Below are positions 1-6,626 of a DNA stretch of 11,029 bases, one piece after another; position 1 is the stretch's first letter; every line of letters begins with the position of its first letter. The notes beneath the pieces were generated by a model. That model made no database searches. It saw nothing but the letters and a program-made list of their open reading frames with translations, and was not told where the DNA came from. The position numbers and the translations under genes are program-made. The DNA is from JBBRLG01 sp038231495. GTDB taxonomy: Bacteria > Planctomycetota > Planctomycetia > Gemmatales > Gemmataceae. The stretch is from the NCBI GenBank assembly GCA_038231495.1, contig JBBRLG010000225.1, positions 1-11,029 of the forward strand, given 5' to 3'.

Positions 1-100
1 CTTCCTCCACCTGGAGCGACACGCCGCGCAGGGCGCGCACCGTGCCGCCTTCCAAATGATAGTTCTTCACCACGTCCAGAATGCGAACGACGGCACCCAT
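1..100 (-). CDS. ABC transporter ATP-binding protein, MacB/LolD type (N-terminal fragment)
   Basis: Only the first 33 codons are in the window; the gene runs off its left edge. The peptide begins MGAVVRILDVVKNYHLEGG and continues with VRALRGVSLQVEE. This is the standard start of a MacB/LolD/FtsE-like ATPase: a first beta-strand, the aromatic A-loop residue in KNY that stacks on adenine, and the ALRGVSL strand just before the Walker A loop. Walker A itself is outside the window. The start ATG has only a weak GGAT-like ribosome binding site, but the alignment with family N-termini fits. It lies 153 bases downstream of the membrane-fusion adaptor gene on the same strand, the usual order for MacA-MacB-like pumps, so it most likely energises that pump at the inner membrane. 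The family call is fairly sure; the substrate cannot be told. Confidence 0.82.
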   Translation of the reverse strand, partial: MGAVVRILDVVKNYHLEGGTVRALRGVSLQVEE

Positions 101-131
101 GATCCAATGGTTATCCGAAAGTAATAAGTTC

Positions 132-215
132 GTCAGAGCCGCAACCGTAAGGGAGCGGTGGGGGTCCACCACTCCCTTACGGTCGCGGCTCTGACACCGG
201 GTCGCGGCTCTGACA
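132..215. repeat. 64-nt imperfect hairpin plus a third copy of one arm
   Basis: Bases 132-161 and 166-195 form a nearly perfect inverted repeat: GTCAGAGCCGC pairs with GCGGCTCTGAC, ACCGTAAGGGAG with CTCCCTTACGGT, and GGTGG with CCACC. There are two mismatched positions and a 4-base GGGT loop. The outer part of the right arm, GGTCGCGGCTCTGACA (181-196), is repeated directly at 200-215. The left arm can therefore pair with either copy, giving two mutually exclusive foldings. The element lies between the adaptor stop and the ABC ATPase start, so it would be in the intercistronic RNA if the genes are co-transcribed. No T-run follows on either strand, so it is not a standard intrinsic terminator. 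A dispersed intergenic repeat or an RNA-stability element are the likelier readings. Confidence 0.85.
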
Positions 216-253
216 ACGGCATGTCATCGAAGTAGTTATTGCAGCACAGCGCC

Positions 254-2272
254 TTACTTACCACCACCCGTCGCGGGCGGAGCGCCGCTGCCGGCGGCCG
301 CGCCGGGCGGCTTGCCTTTCGGGTCACCGGTGCCGCCCACGGGGGGCGCACCACCGGGCGTGGGTTTGCGGGTGCCAGGGAGCGCCTTTTCGCTTTCCTT
401 GGCAGCCTTCTTCTCCTTGTCGGAGAGCATGGTTCGTGGGTTCATAATAATTGTCTCACCCTCCTCGACCCCGCTCTTGATCTCGGCGTATATCTCATCT
501 TTCATACCCAGATCGACTTCCCGTGATTCGGGGCCGCGGGCCGTAAGCACGAAGCACCGGGGTTTGCCGCCCTTTTCCAGGGGGTTGAGGACGACCTGGA
601 CGGGAACGGCAAGCACGTGTTCGGCCCGCGTTTCGGTGAAGATCGTACAGACGGCACTCAGGCCGGGCTTCAATTTCAGCAGATCGACGTTGTCGTCGAT
701 TTCGACGTAAGCCTGGTAGACCTTCACGTCGGGGGCCATCCAGTCCTGCGGCGAGGCGACGTTGGCCACGCTCTTGACGTGGGCCTTGAGGGTTTTGCCC
801 TGCACGGCATCCACGCGGACGGTGGCCGGCAGCCCTTCCTGGAACTGGACGCCGAAAGCGTGGTTGGGGTCGCCCGCGCCGCCACGACCGCCGGGGTTGC
901 TGGCGACGCCGGGCTGGGGGGCGGCCCGCGGCGCGAGGGTCAACTCGGCCTCGTGTTCTTCCTTGTCGCGGAGCACCTTCACCTTTATCGTGTCTTCGGG
1001 TTTGTGGCCGCGTAAGGCGTCCGTCACGTCGGCGAACGTTTTGACGGCCTTTGGACCCAACTTGATGATGACATCACCGGTTTTCAGGCCCGCCTTGTCG
1101 GCCGGGCCGTCCGGGGTAATCGCTTCCAGGCGAGCCTGGACCTCCATTTGGTTAATGGACGCTTCGTGGATGCGGACGTTGACGAGCATGTGCGACAGGT
1201 CGGGGATGCTCATCATCTTCTGCCCGTACTGGACCGGTTCGCCCTGGGCGATGATGGACTGGCTGGAACCGCTGCCGGTGCGCGTCTGCTCCGGCAGGGA
1301 GTAGACCACGATGCCCGTGTGTTCGGCGTACACTTTACACTGGGTAATCTGGTCGAGGAGGTCTTTGTACTGCAAATCCTGCTGCTGATAGACGGCCCGC
1401 TTGGACTCCATGTCGGCCAAGGCGGTGCGCTCGTCGACGTTCGCCTGTTTGATGGCGTTCTCGAATGTTTGCCGATTCACCGGGTCGGTGTAGTCGGTCA
1501 AGACTTTTTTCTGCTCCTGGACCTTTTGCAGGGCCAATTTGTTGCCCATCAAAAGCGCCTGCTCGGCTTCTTCCTGGCTGGCGGTCATGTACTTCTTCTT
1601 GACCATGCGCGCCACCCAGGACGTGCGGTCCTCCTCCTGGAGGAGGTTCGACTCGGCGGTCTGGATTTGGCCTTCCAGGTCGTGCAGCGATTGCGGGTAA
1701 TCGCCCTTGATCCACTTTTCCAGGTTTTTCTCGGCCAGCCCGATGGCAATTTTCTTCTGCGGGTAGGTCTGCTCGGCGGCAATCCTGTCCTTCTCGGCGT
1801 TGAGGCGGTCGATCTTTTTCGCCAGGGCTTGTTCTTGAAGATAGGAGTCGTCGATTTCGACGAGCAGGTCGCCCTTCTTGACTTGGGCGCCGTTGTCCAC
1901 CACCCACTTGATCTTGGGGGCACCGCGGCTGCCGGTCTTGACCTCGCACTTGATGTCGCGGTTTTCCTTCGCCTCCAGGGCGCCGCGTTCGACGACCTTG
2001 AGTTGCAGGTCTTGGTATTCCACCGTGCGTTTCTCGATGTCGGTCCGGACCTGCGGGCCGCGGAACCAGAAGAACCAGACGCCGCCGGCGATCACGGCGA
2101 GGACGACAGCCGTTGCGGGCAGGATGAAGCGCATGAGGCGACTAACCCGGCGGGCCTTCGGCAGGCGCGACGGCCGGACGAAGCTGGATGCCGCGGTGCC
2201 GTTACCCTGCTGGTCCGGGGCTGGCGCGGTACGCTCGGCGGACGCTGCCGGGACTGAGGATTGCAACGTCAT
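254..2272 (-). CDS. HlyD/MacA-type efflux periplasmic adaptor with inserted PDZ domain
   Basis: This 672-residue membrane-fusion protein should link an inner-membrane ABC transporter to an outer-membrane channel. From the N-terminus it shows: a Pro/Ala-rich cytoplasmic stretch (1-45); one membrane segment at about 47-70 (FILPATAVVLAVIAGGVWFF); the first lipoyl-like half-motif (about 86-142, with VVDNGAQVKKGDLLVEID); a long charged alpha-hairpin (about 143-312); and the second lipoyl half (about 313-378, with AEHTGIVVYSLPEQ and GEPVQYGQKMMSIPDLS). A PDZ module follows at about 380-450 (ITPDGPADKAGLKTGDVIIK), then a Gly/Pro linker. The beta-barrel resumes at about 479 (GLPATVRVDA). A membrane-proximal domain and a low-complexity Lys/Gly/Pro tail (about 620-672) end the protein. 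AGGAG lies 9 bases before the ATG. The neighbours, a TolC-like gene upstream and an ABC ATPase downstream, support the role. The adaptor call is firm; the cargo is unknown. Confidence 0.93.
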   Translation of the reverse strand: MTLQSSVPAASAERTAPAPDQQGNGTAASSFVRPSRLPKARRVSRLMRFILPATAVVLAVIAGGVWFFWFRGPQVRTDIEKRTVEYQDLQLKVVERGALEAKENRDIKCEVKTGSRGAPKIKWVVDNGAQVKKGDLLVEIDDSYLQEQALAKKIDRLNAEKDRIAAEQTYPQKKIAIGLAEKNLEKWIKGDYPQSLHDLEGQIQTAESNLLQEEDRTSWVARMVKKKYMTASQEEAEQALLMGNKLALQKVQEQKKVLTDYTDPVNRQTFENAIKQANVDERTALADMESKRAVYQQQDLQYKDLLDQITQCKVYAEHTGIVVYSLPEQTRTGSGSSQSIIAQGEPVQYGQKMMSIPDLSHMLVNVRIHEASINQMEVQARLEAITPDGPADKAGLKTGDVIIKLGPKAVKTFADVTDALRGHKPEDTIKVKVLRDKEEHEAELTLAPRAAPQPGVASNPGGRGGAGDPNHAFGVQFQEGLPATVRVDAVQGKTLKAHVKSVANVASPQDWMAPDVKVYQAYVEIDDNVDLLKLKPGLSAVCTIFTETRAEHVLAVPVQVVLNPLEKGGKPRCFVLTARGPESREVDLGMKDEIYAEIKSGVEEGETIIMNPRTMLSDKEKKAAKESEKALPGTRKPTPGGAPPVGGTGDPKGKPPGAAAGSGAPPATGGGK

Positions 2273-2403
2273 CGAATCAGACTCCTGGTGTCGAGTTGCG
2301 CAAATTCATGGGAGAGTCAGCAGGCGCTGGCGAGTGCGTGTTTCCGCGCGGGTGGGCGTGCGGCATGGTCGGTGGGGGCGGTTGCTAGAGTAGGTACAAG
2401 GGT

Positions 2404-2409
2404 ATTATA
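2404..2409 (-). promoter_or_regulatory. Candidate sigma-70-like -10 box for the adaptor gene
   Basis: Read on the minus strand, these bases are TATAAT, an exact match to the bacterial -10 consensus in otherwise GC-rich DNA. It lies about 130 bases before the adaptor start codon. No good -35 hexamer is seen at 16-18 bases spacing (the place holds GGCGAT-like sequence), and there is no TGN extension. It is therefore a plausible but unproven promoter, possibly activator-dependent. Confidence 0.38.
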
Positions 2410-2534
2410 CCGCCGGAACGCCCAGCATCGCCTAATGTTTGGTTATTTTATAGTCGCCGCGCGGCCAACGCAACTAACTTTCGCCCCGGAATATCCGGGA
2501 TTCACGGGCAGTAACCGTTCACCGGCATCAACTG

Positions 2535-2633
2535 CTCCCCCCTAGCGAAGGGGGGTAGGGGGGGTAAGAACGATTAAAGCACTCGGTCATGGCGCTATCT
2601 TAACCCCCCTACCCCCCCTTCGTAAGGGGGGAG
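2535..2633. repeat. Large C/G-tract inverted repeat (MITE-like intergenic element)
   Basis: Arms of 34 and 35 bases (2535-2568 and 2599-2633) are near-exact reverse complements, separated by 30 bases. The left arm reads CT, C6, TAGCGAA, G6, TA, G7, TAAG. The reverse complement of the right arm reads CT, C6, TTACGAA, G7, TA, G6, TTAAG. Each arm is also a small hairpin of its own (C6, a 7-base loop, G6), so a cruciform or nested fold is possible. The paired G-tracts also make G-rich secondary structure conceivable. It begins 25 bases after the stop codon of the small secreted protein on the minus strand, so it may end or stabilise that transcript. The compact palindromic form without a gene suggests a non-autonomous dispersed repeat. 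Confidence 0.85.
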
Positions 2634-2657
2634 TGAACGCTTACCACGGGCAGACCG

Positions 2658-2990
2658 TTAATACCGGAAGCGGGACGTGGCGGGTGCCGTCGGCGGCTCG
2701 ATAATCGTGGCAGCCGGCGCGACGGCTGGACAGGGAAACTTGAGGATAGTGAAGGTCGCGGGGATTTCCGGATGACGGTCGGGCGCTTCGACGGACAGCC
2801 GCGGTCCGTGAAGATTGTCATCGACCCGCGCGGCACGGGGTGCCCAGTAACGCCACGGCGAGTAGGACGGTGCCGCACAATCGCCGCCGCAGAACAAGTC
2901 TTTCAGCGGGCCGGCACTCGCCGGGTTCGTGGAAGCAAATCCCACGGCGAGAACGAATGCCGCCACCATCAGCCGACGAATTTGGGCCAC
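2658..2990 (-). CDS. Small secreted protein of unknown function in efflux locus
   Basis: This is a 110-residue predicted exported protein. It begins (V/M)AQIRRLMVAAFVLAVGFAS and continues to an ASA-G site near residue 26, a classic Sec signal peptide with a charged n-region, hydrophobic core and Ala-X-Ala cleavage motif. The mature part starts GPLKDLFCGGDC, with a close cysteine pair. It then has an aromatic stretch (PSYSPWRYWAP), a charged middle (APDRHPEIP) and a Pro/Ala-rich end (IIEPPTAP) finishing in RFRY. The GTG start was chosen because AAGGGAGG sits 7 bases upstream. The first ATG, 7 codons later, has no ribosome binding site, and upstream extensions lack a signal peptide. It lies 92 bases after the TolC-like gene on the same strand. 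I do not recognise the family. A periplasmic accessory of the pump is an inference from position only. Confidence 0.72.
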   Translation of the reverse strand: MAQIRRLMVAAFVLAVGFASTNPASAGPLKDLFCGGDCAAPSYSPWRYWAPRAARVDDNLHGPRLSVEAPDRHPEIPATFTILKFPCPAVAPAATIIEPPTAPATSRFRY

Positions 2991-3082
2991 GAGCGGACCT
3001 CCCTTACCGGTGCCTTCCTGAGAATTCCCCTCTTCGTTATCGGGCGCAGCTTGCCGCGGACTTGGGGAAATCCGTGGCGCCT

Positions 3083-6000
3083 TTACTTCATGGCCGGCCC
3101 GTTGAGCGGCGGCAGCGTTTGGGGAGTCGCCGACGGTTGTCCCTTCGCCGGCGGCAGGAGTTCGACCGCCGCGGGTTGTGGCGCATTGAGGCTGCAATCG
3201 CAATCTTTGATTTCGTCGATCCACACCCCGCGTTGATCCAGGGGCAACAGTTCGAGGTCGCGGAAAAGTTGCATGCGCGCGTTCAGGTATTGAATCCACA
3301 AGTTCAAAAGGCCGGTCTGGGCCGCGGGTAGCGAGCGCTGGGCGCTCAGGAGTTGTTGCGTCAGGGCAGCCGGGCCGTCACCGCCGCCCCGACTGCCGGG
3401 CAGGCCGGGAATGGCCGGCGGCGGCGTCGGCGCCTCCAGGCTCTCCAGCGAACTGTCGATCGTCAGGTAAGCTAATTCCAGCTGGCGTTGCTGAATTTTG
3501 TACGCCTCGGCGAACTGACGCAGGACGAATAACTCGCCGTCCACCGCCTGCACGGCCAGGTCTTCGGCCTCCTGGAGTGTCCGCCTTTGGCGCTGGAAGG
3601 CGATCAGGCTGGCCCGGTAATTGTTGCGTTCGCGGATGCGCGTCAGGGGCAGTTCCGTGTTCAGCACCAGCTGGTGGGAAGTGGCACTGCCGCCGATGTT
3701 CAGCGGTTGAGCCAGGCCCATCGGAGTGGAAGCGTTCAACTGGTAGCCGACGTTAAACGTGCCCTGGAGGGCGTTGGCGAACACGGCGAGTTGACGCCAG
3801 GCGTCCACACTCTGGGCGCGAACGTTCATGAGGTCCAGGCGGTTGGTCAGGGCGTGCTGCGCGCCGGCCGCCTGAGCGTGGGCCAGGTCGTCGTTGACGA
3901 GATCGACCCCATCGACGCAGCAGCGCGGCAACTCCGGCCAACTCGCGCTGACGACCAGCCACTGCTGGTCGCGGGCTTCGACCAGGACTTTTTGCCAGGA
4001 ACTCACCACGCTCTGGAACTGGCGGATGCGCTGGCGCTCGCCGACGGCGTCGGGCTTTTTCGGCTTGCCCATCTCGACGTAGTTGGCCTCGTATAACCGC
4101 AACACACGCTCGAAGTTGCCGAGGTCGCGCAGGCCGCTTACCGCCTTCAACCGCGCCTGATCCGCCGGCGTGGGCAGTTGTCCTTTCCGTTGCAAATCCG
4201 CTTGCTGGTCCAGCAGGGTCGTCAACTCCTTGCGATATTCCTCCAACCGGGCGGTCAAATCCTGGTTGGACAGCCTCGACCACTCGCCCCAGCGGCCGCG
4301 GATGCTGCCCGCGAAGGGCGTGCCGCGGACGATGGCGGATTTCTCAAAGAGCCGCAGGAGTTCGGGCCGTAGTCGCGGTGCCTTCTCAATGGCGAGCATA
4401 TCGGAGGCTTCGCCCAGGGCGGCTTGTTCGTTCTCAATGATGGCCCGCGAGCGGCGGAATTGGTTCGTCAGGGGCCGCAGCGGCGCGTCGTCCGTTTCGA
4501 TGTTCAGCTTCATCGGCACGCCGATTTCAAGCTTGAAGGCGTTCAGGGCCACGAGGTATTGCTGCTGGTCGAGCAGCAAGGTGGTGCGGCCCGCGAGCAG
4601 CTGTTGTTCGACCGATTGAATCTGCAAGGGGCCGACGACGTCGCCTTCTAACAGGCCGCGGAAACGCAGGAGGATGTCACTGAGAACGTCGATATCCTCC
4701 TGGTCGATATAGACCTGGATTTTGCGCAGCATGGTGTTGAGGTAGCCCGACGGCGGCGGGGTGATGGCTCCGGCCAGGGCGAGCGCGCCGGGGCTAAAGG
4801 GCGGCAGGATGGGGCCGTTGAGGTTGGTCGTGACGGGCGGCACGATCCCCGGCGTTAAACCGGACCCGCCAACGCCGCCGGCGTTGTTGATGCCGTTACC
4901 CGACAGCACGCCCGACGGTTGGAAGGAACCGCCGCTGATGCTGCCACCGCTGCTGCTGGCGATGGCGACGTACAACTCCTTACGGAAGCGGGCGAAACTG
5001 CGGATCGCGTACAGCAGGTTGCGCTCCGACTGCGTCAGCGGTTCCAGCGCCACCGCCCGACCGCCGCCCCGCAGCAACGGCTGAATGGCGTTGAAATTCA
5101 GCGTGGTGGCGCTGAGGGTCTTCTTCGGATTGACGAAGTCGAACACGGTTTGGTTGGCGAAGTTGAACAGGAGCAGTGCGCCGGTCGGCAAGATTTTGCT
5201 GAAGCCGGTGCCGCTGTTCAGGGTCCAGCTGTTGGTCGGGCCGCCTGCTATTTTCGAGCCGGAAGCGCCACGTACAGCCTCCTCGGCGGCGAAGAATTGC
5301 GCCATGAAGGCGAACCGCTCCACCGTCACCGGCAGCGCGGCCAGGTAAAGGTTCTCGCGCTGGTCCTGGAACTCGCGACTATTGAACGTGGCCAGTTCGG
5401 CCGCCTGGTCCAGGGTGAGCAGGTACGCGGGCCGGTCCGAAATGTCGAGCAACGACCGCCCCTTGGCTTCGACGATGGCGTCCGCATGGACCGGAGCGGA
5501 TTTCGCGAGCGATTGATCCGGCATCTGGACGCTGGCCCATACTTTTTGGATGGCGGGCGTTTCCCCGGCGGACGGACCTTGCTTGTAAAACGCCTTGATG
5601 ACAGGCTGCGCCTCTTGCCCGGCCGGTAATCCGTCCAGGCCGGCCAGGGATGGTGGGCGGACTTCCTGCTCTTCCGACGCCGGCGGTTCCGCATTTTTCA
5701 ACCGCTCGGCTTCTTCTGCCTGGGTGCGCCGTTCGCGATTCTCCCGGTCCCAACGGGCGATCAGTTCGAGGTAGCCGGTCCCCTCGGTCCGCGCGATGCC
5801 GGCCTTGCCCGGCTTCTGCGGGTTGGGCGACAGGTCGTAAGCGGCCGGGTCGTCCGGCGGCTTGGGCGGGTGGTCGGGGTCACACGGATCAGCGAAGCGC
5901 GCCTTGGGGTCGGCGTAAACGTGCCAGTTTTCGATCTGCCAGGCCGGGTACTTGTCCTTTTGGGCAAGAACCTCCGCGACTTCCTTGTCGGCCCGCTTGC

Positions 6001-6157
6001 GAAAGAAGTAGCGCGTGCAGCCGCTGGTTTGGGCCAGGATGCCGGCCGCCAGTGCCAACTTGAGCACTGGACGCCCAAACGAGAGCAGCGTCTGAAAGGC
6101 GGAACCGTAACCCCAACCGCCCAGGCGGGCGTGTTTTTTTTGCGTGCGGCCGGCCAT
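3083..6157 (-). CDS. Oversized TolC-family outer-membrane efflux lipoprotein
   Basis: This 1024-residue protein is about twice the usual TolC length (about 450-500). After a basic start, a hydrophobic segment (about 32-42) leads to QTSGC with Cys47, a probable lipobox; the threonine at -3 is atypical. A Pro/charged region (about 90-235) follows. The first TolC-like repeat begins near LLTLDQAAELATFNSREFQD (246-265). Next come a Gly/Pro-rich low-complexity loop (about 400-470), coiled segments, and a second repeat near QHALTNRLDLMNVRAQSVDA (767-786), the familiar pattern in which TolC helices restart. A beta-barrel-like stretch (FNVGYQLNAST) and a final helical hairpin (about 845-965) complete it. 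The ATG start has AGGTGAG 4 bases upstream; the in-frame GTG three codons earlier lacks a ribosome binding site. It is the first gene of the locus and should form the exit channel for the adaptor downstream. Confidence 0.9.
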   Translation of the reverse strand: MAGRTQKKHARLGGWGYGSAFQTLLSFGRPVLKLALAAGILAQTSGCTRYFFRKRADKEVAEVLAQKDKYPAWQIENWHVYADPKARFADPCDPDHPPKPPDDPAAYDLSPNPQKPGKAGIARTEGTGYLELIARWDRENRERRTQAEEAERLKNAEPPASEEQEVRPPSLAGLDGLPAGQEAQPVIKAFYKQGPSAGETPAIQKVWASVQMPDQSLAKSAPVHADAIVEAKGRSLLDISDRPAYLLTLDQAAELATFNSREFQDQRENLYLAALPVTVERFAFMAQFFAAEEAVRGASGSKIAGGPTNSWTLNSGTGFSKILPTGALLLFNFANQTVFDFVNPKKTLSATTLNFNAIQPLLRGGGRAVALEPLTQSERNLLYAIRSFARFRKELYVAIASSSGGSISGGSFQPSGVLSGNGINNAGGVGGSGLTPGIVPPVTTNLNGPILPPFSPGALALAGAITPPPSGYLNTMLRKIQVYIDQEDIDVLSDILLRFRGLLEGDVVGPLQIQSVEQQLLAGRTTLLLDQQQYLVALNAFKLEIGVPMKLNIETDDAPLRPLTNQFRRSRAIIENEQAALGEASDMLAIEKAPRLRPELLRLFEKSAIVRGTPFAGSIRGRWGEWSRLSNQDLTARLEEYRKELTTLLDQQADLQRKGQLPTPADQARLKAVSGLRDLGNFERVLRLYEANYVEMGKPKKPDAVGERQRIRQFQSVVSSWQKVLVEARDQQWLVVSASWPELPRCCVDGVDLVNDDLAHAQAAGAQHALTNRLDLMNVRAQSVDAWRQLAVFANALQGTFNVGYQLNASTPMGLAQPLNIGGSATSHQLVLNTELPLTRIRERNNYRASLIAFQRQRRTLQEAEDLAVQAVDGELFVLRQFAEAYKIQQRQLELAYLTIDSSLESLEAPTPPPAIPGLPGSRGGGDGPAALTQQLLSAQRSLPAAQTGLLNLWIQYLNARMQLFRDLELLPLDQRGVWIDEIKDCDCSLNAPQPAAVELLPPAKGQPSATPQTLPPLNGPAMK

Positions 6158-6292
6158 AAGTCTCACCTGCTACCGGACGGGACGGACGGAAAAGACGGTA
6201 CATCCGGTATCGGCCGCAGAGTTGCGTCAGCTTCACACGAACGGCGGAACGAGACTCTTGCGCCGGGTTGTCGAGACTGTCCCAATTCACTG

Positions 6293-6405
6293 GGGACAAC
6301 AAAGGGAGGGACAACAAAGGGACAACAAAGACAACAAAGGGGACGAAGACAACAAAGGGAGGACAACAAAGGGGACAACAAAGGGGAGGGGACAACAAAG
6401 GGGAC
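6293..6405. repeat. Imperfect tandem array, eight copies of ACAACAAAG
   Basis: ACAACAAAG starts at 6296, 6311, 6322, 6331, 6349, 6363, 6375 and 6392. The copies are separated by variable G-rich links (from none to GGGGACGA-like), so unit length runs from 9 to 18 bases and the array is irregular. The plus strand is almost entirely purine plus C, with marked strand asymmetry; the minus strand reads CTTTGTTGT repeatedly. Such an array can change length by slippage and lies upstream of both divergent genes. It shares the core GGACAAC with the array on the other side of the aminotransferase gene. Confidence 0.9.
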
Positions 6406-6543
6406 GCATCTATATTACTTGGCGGTAGTTGAGCGCGACGCGCAGACCCGGAGGACGAAAGGGGACGGGCACGTTTATTAGGGACCTCAAAGGGATTGTT
6501 TACCCACCATTTTGACTAGGCGACCGGCGCGCCACACCCCGTC

Positions 6544-6572
6544 TTGACTTTCCCGCCCCGACGGCATACCGT
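6544..6572 (+). promoter_or_regulatory. Candidate promoter for the aminotransferase gene
   Basis: TTGACT (6544-6549) matches five of six -35 consensus bases. After a 17-base spacer comes TACCGT (6567-6572), a weak -10 matching three of six. Spacing to the ATG is about 55 bases, which is reasonable. The weak -10 keeps confidence low. Confidence 0.33.
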
Positions 6573-6626
6573 CCCGGTCCGGAGCGTCTGCTCGCCCTAC
6601 CCTTCCCCGCTGAATGGAGTCAGCGC

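Larger units (their letters stand above)
2273..2657. other. 385-base gene-free region between small secreted protein and adaptor genes
   Basis: The stretch has no convincing reading frame. On the minus strand it contains, in order, the large G/C-tract inverted repeat directly behind the small gene, an unremarkable stretch, a consensus -10 hexamer and about 125 bases of leader ending in the AGGAG ribosome binding site of the adaptor gene. The layout suggests that the efflux locus is either interrupted or re-initiated here and is not one tight operon. Confidence 0.6.
6158..6626. other. 469-base divergent intergenic region
   Basis: This region separates the minus-strand TolC-like gene from the plus-strand aminotransferase gene and must hold both promoters. 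It contains about 120 bases of leader for the TolC-like gene without a promoter I can name. A small palindrome follows, TGTCCC (6278-6283) against GGGACA (6293-6298), then the ACAACAAAG tandem array (6296-6405). Between 6406 and the start codon lie about 220 mostly unstructured bases with two TTGACT hexamers (6512-6517 and 6544-6549), the second with a possible -10. Long frames crossing it on either strand are low-complexity translations of the array and not genes. Confidence 0.6.

Noticed and set aside
1148..2257. Long plus-strand open frame (369 codons) opposite the adaptor gene
   Set aside because: It is Leu/Val/Asp-rich with no motif and lies antisense to a well-supported adaptor gene; it is a by-product of GC-rich codon use on the other strand.
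2658..3299. 213-codon version of the small secreted protein gene
   Set aside because: The extra N-terminal 103 codons overlap the TolC-like gene and lack a domain. The GTG at 2990 has an excellent ribosome binding site and yields a clean signal peptide.
6158..6166. GTG start three codons upstream of the chosen ATG of the TolC-like gene
   Set aside because: The GTG has no ribosome binding site; it is part of the AGGTGAG that serves the ATG at 6157.
5889..6398. Minus-strand frame with Cys/Pro/Val-rich start upstream of the TolC-like gene
   Set aside because: The start is a translation of the ACAACAAAG array and the rest is out of frame with the TolC-like protein.
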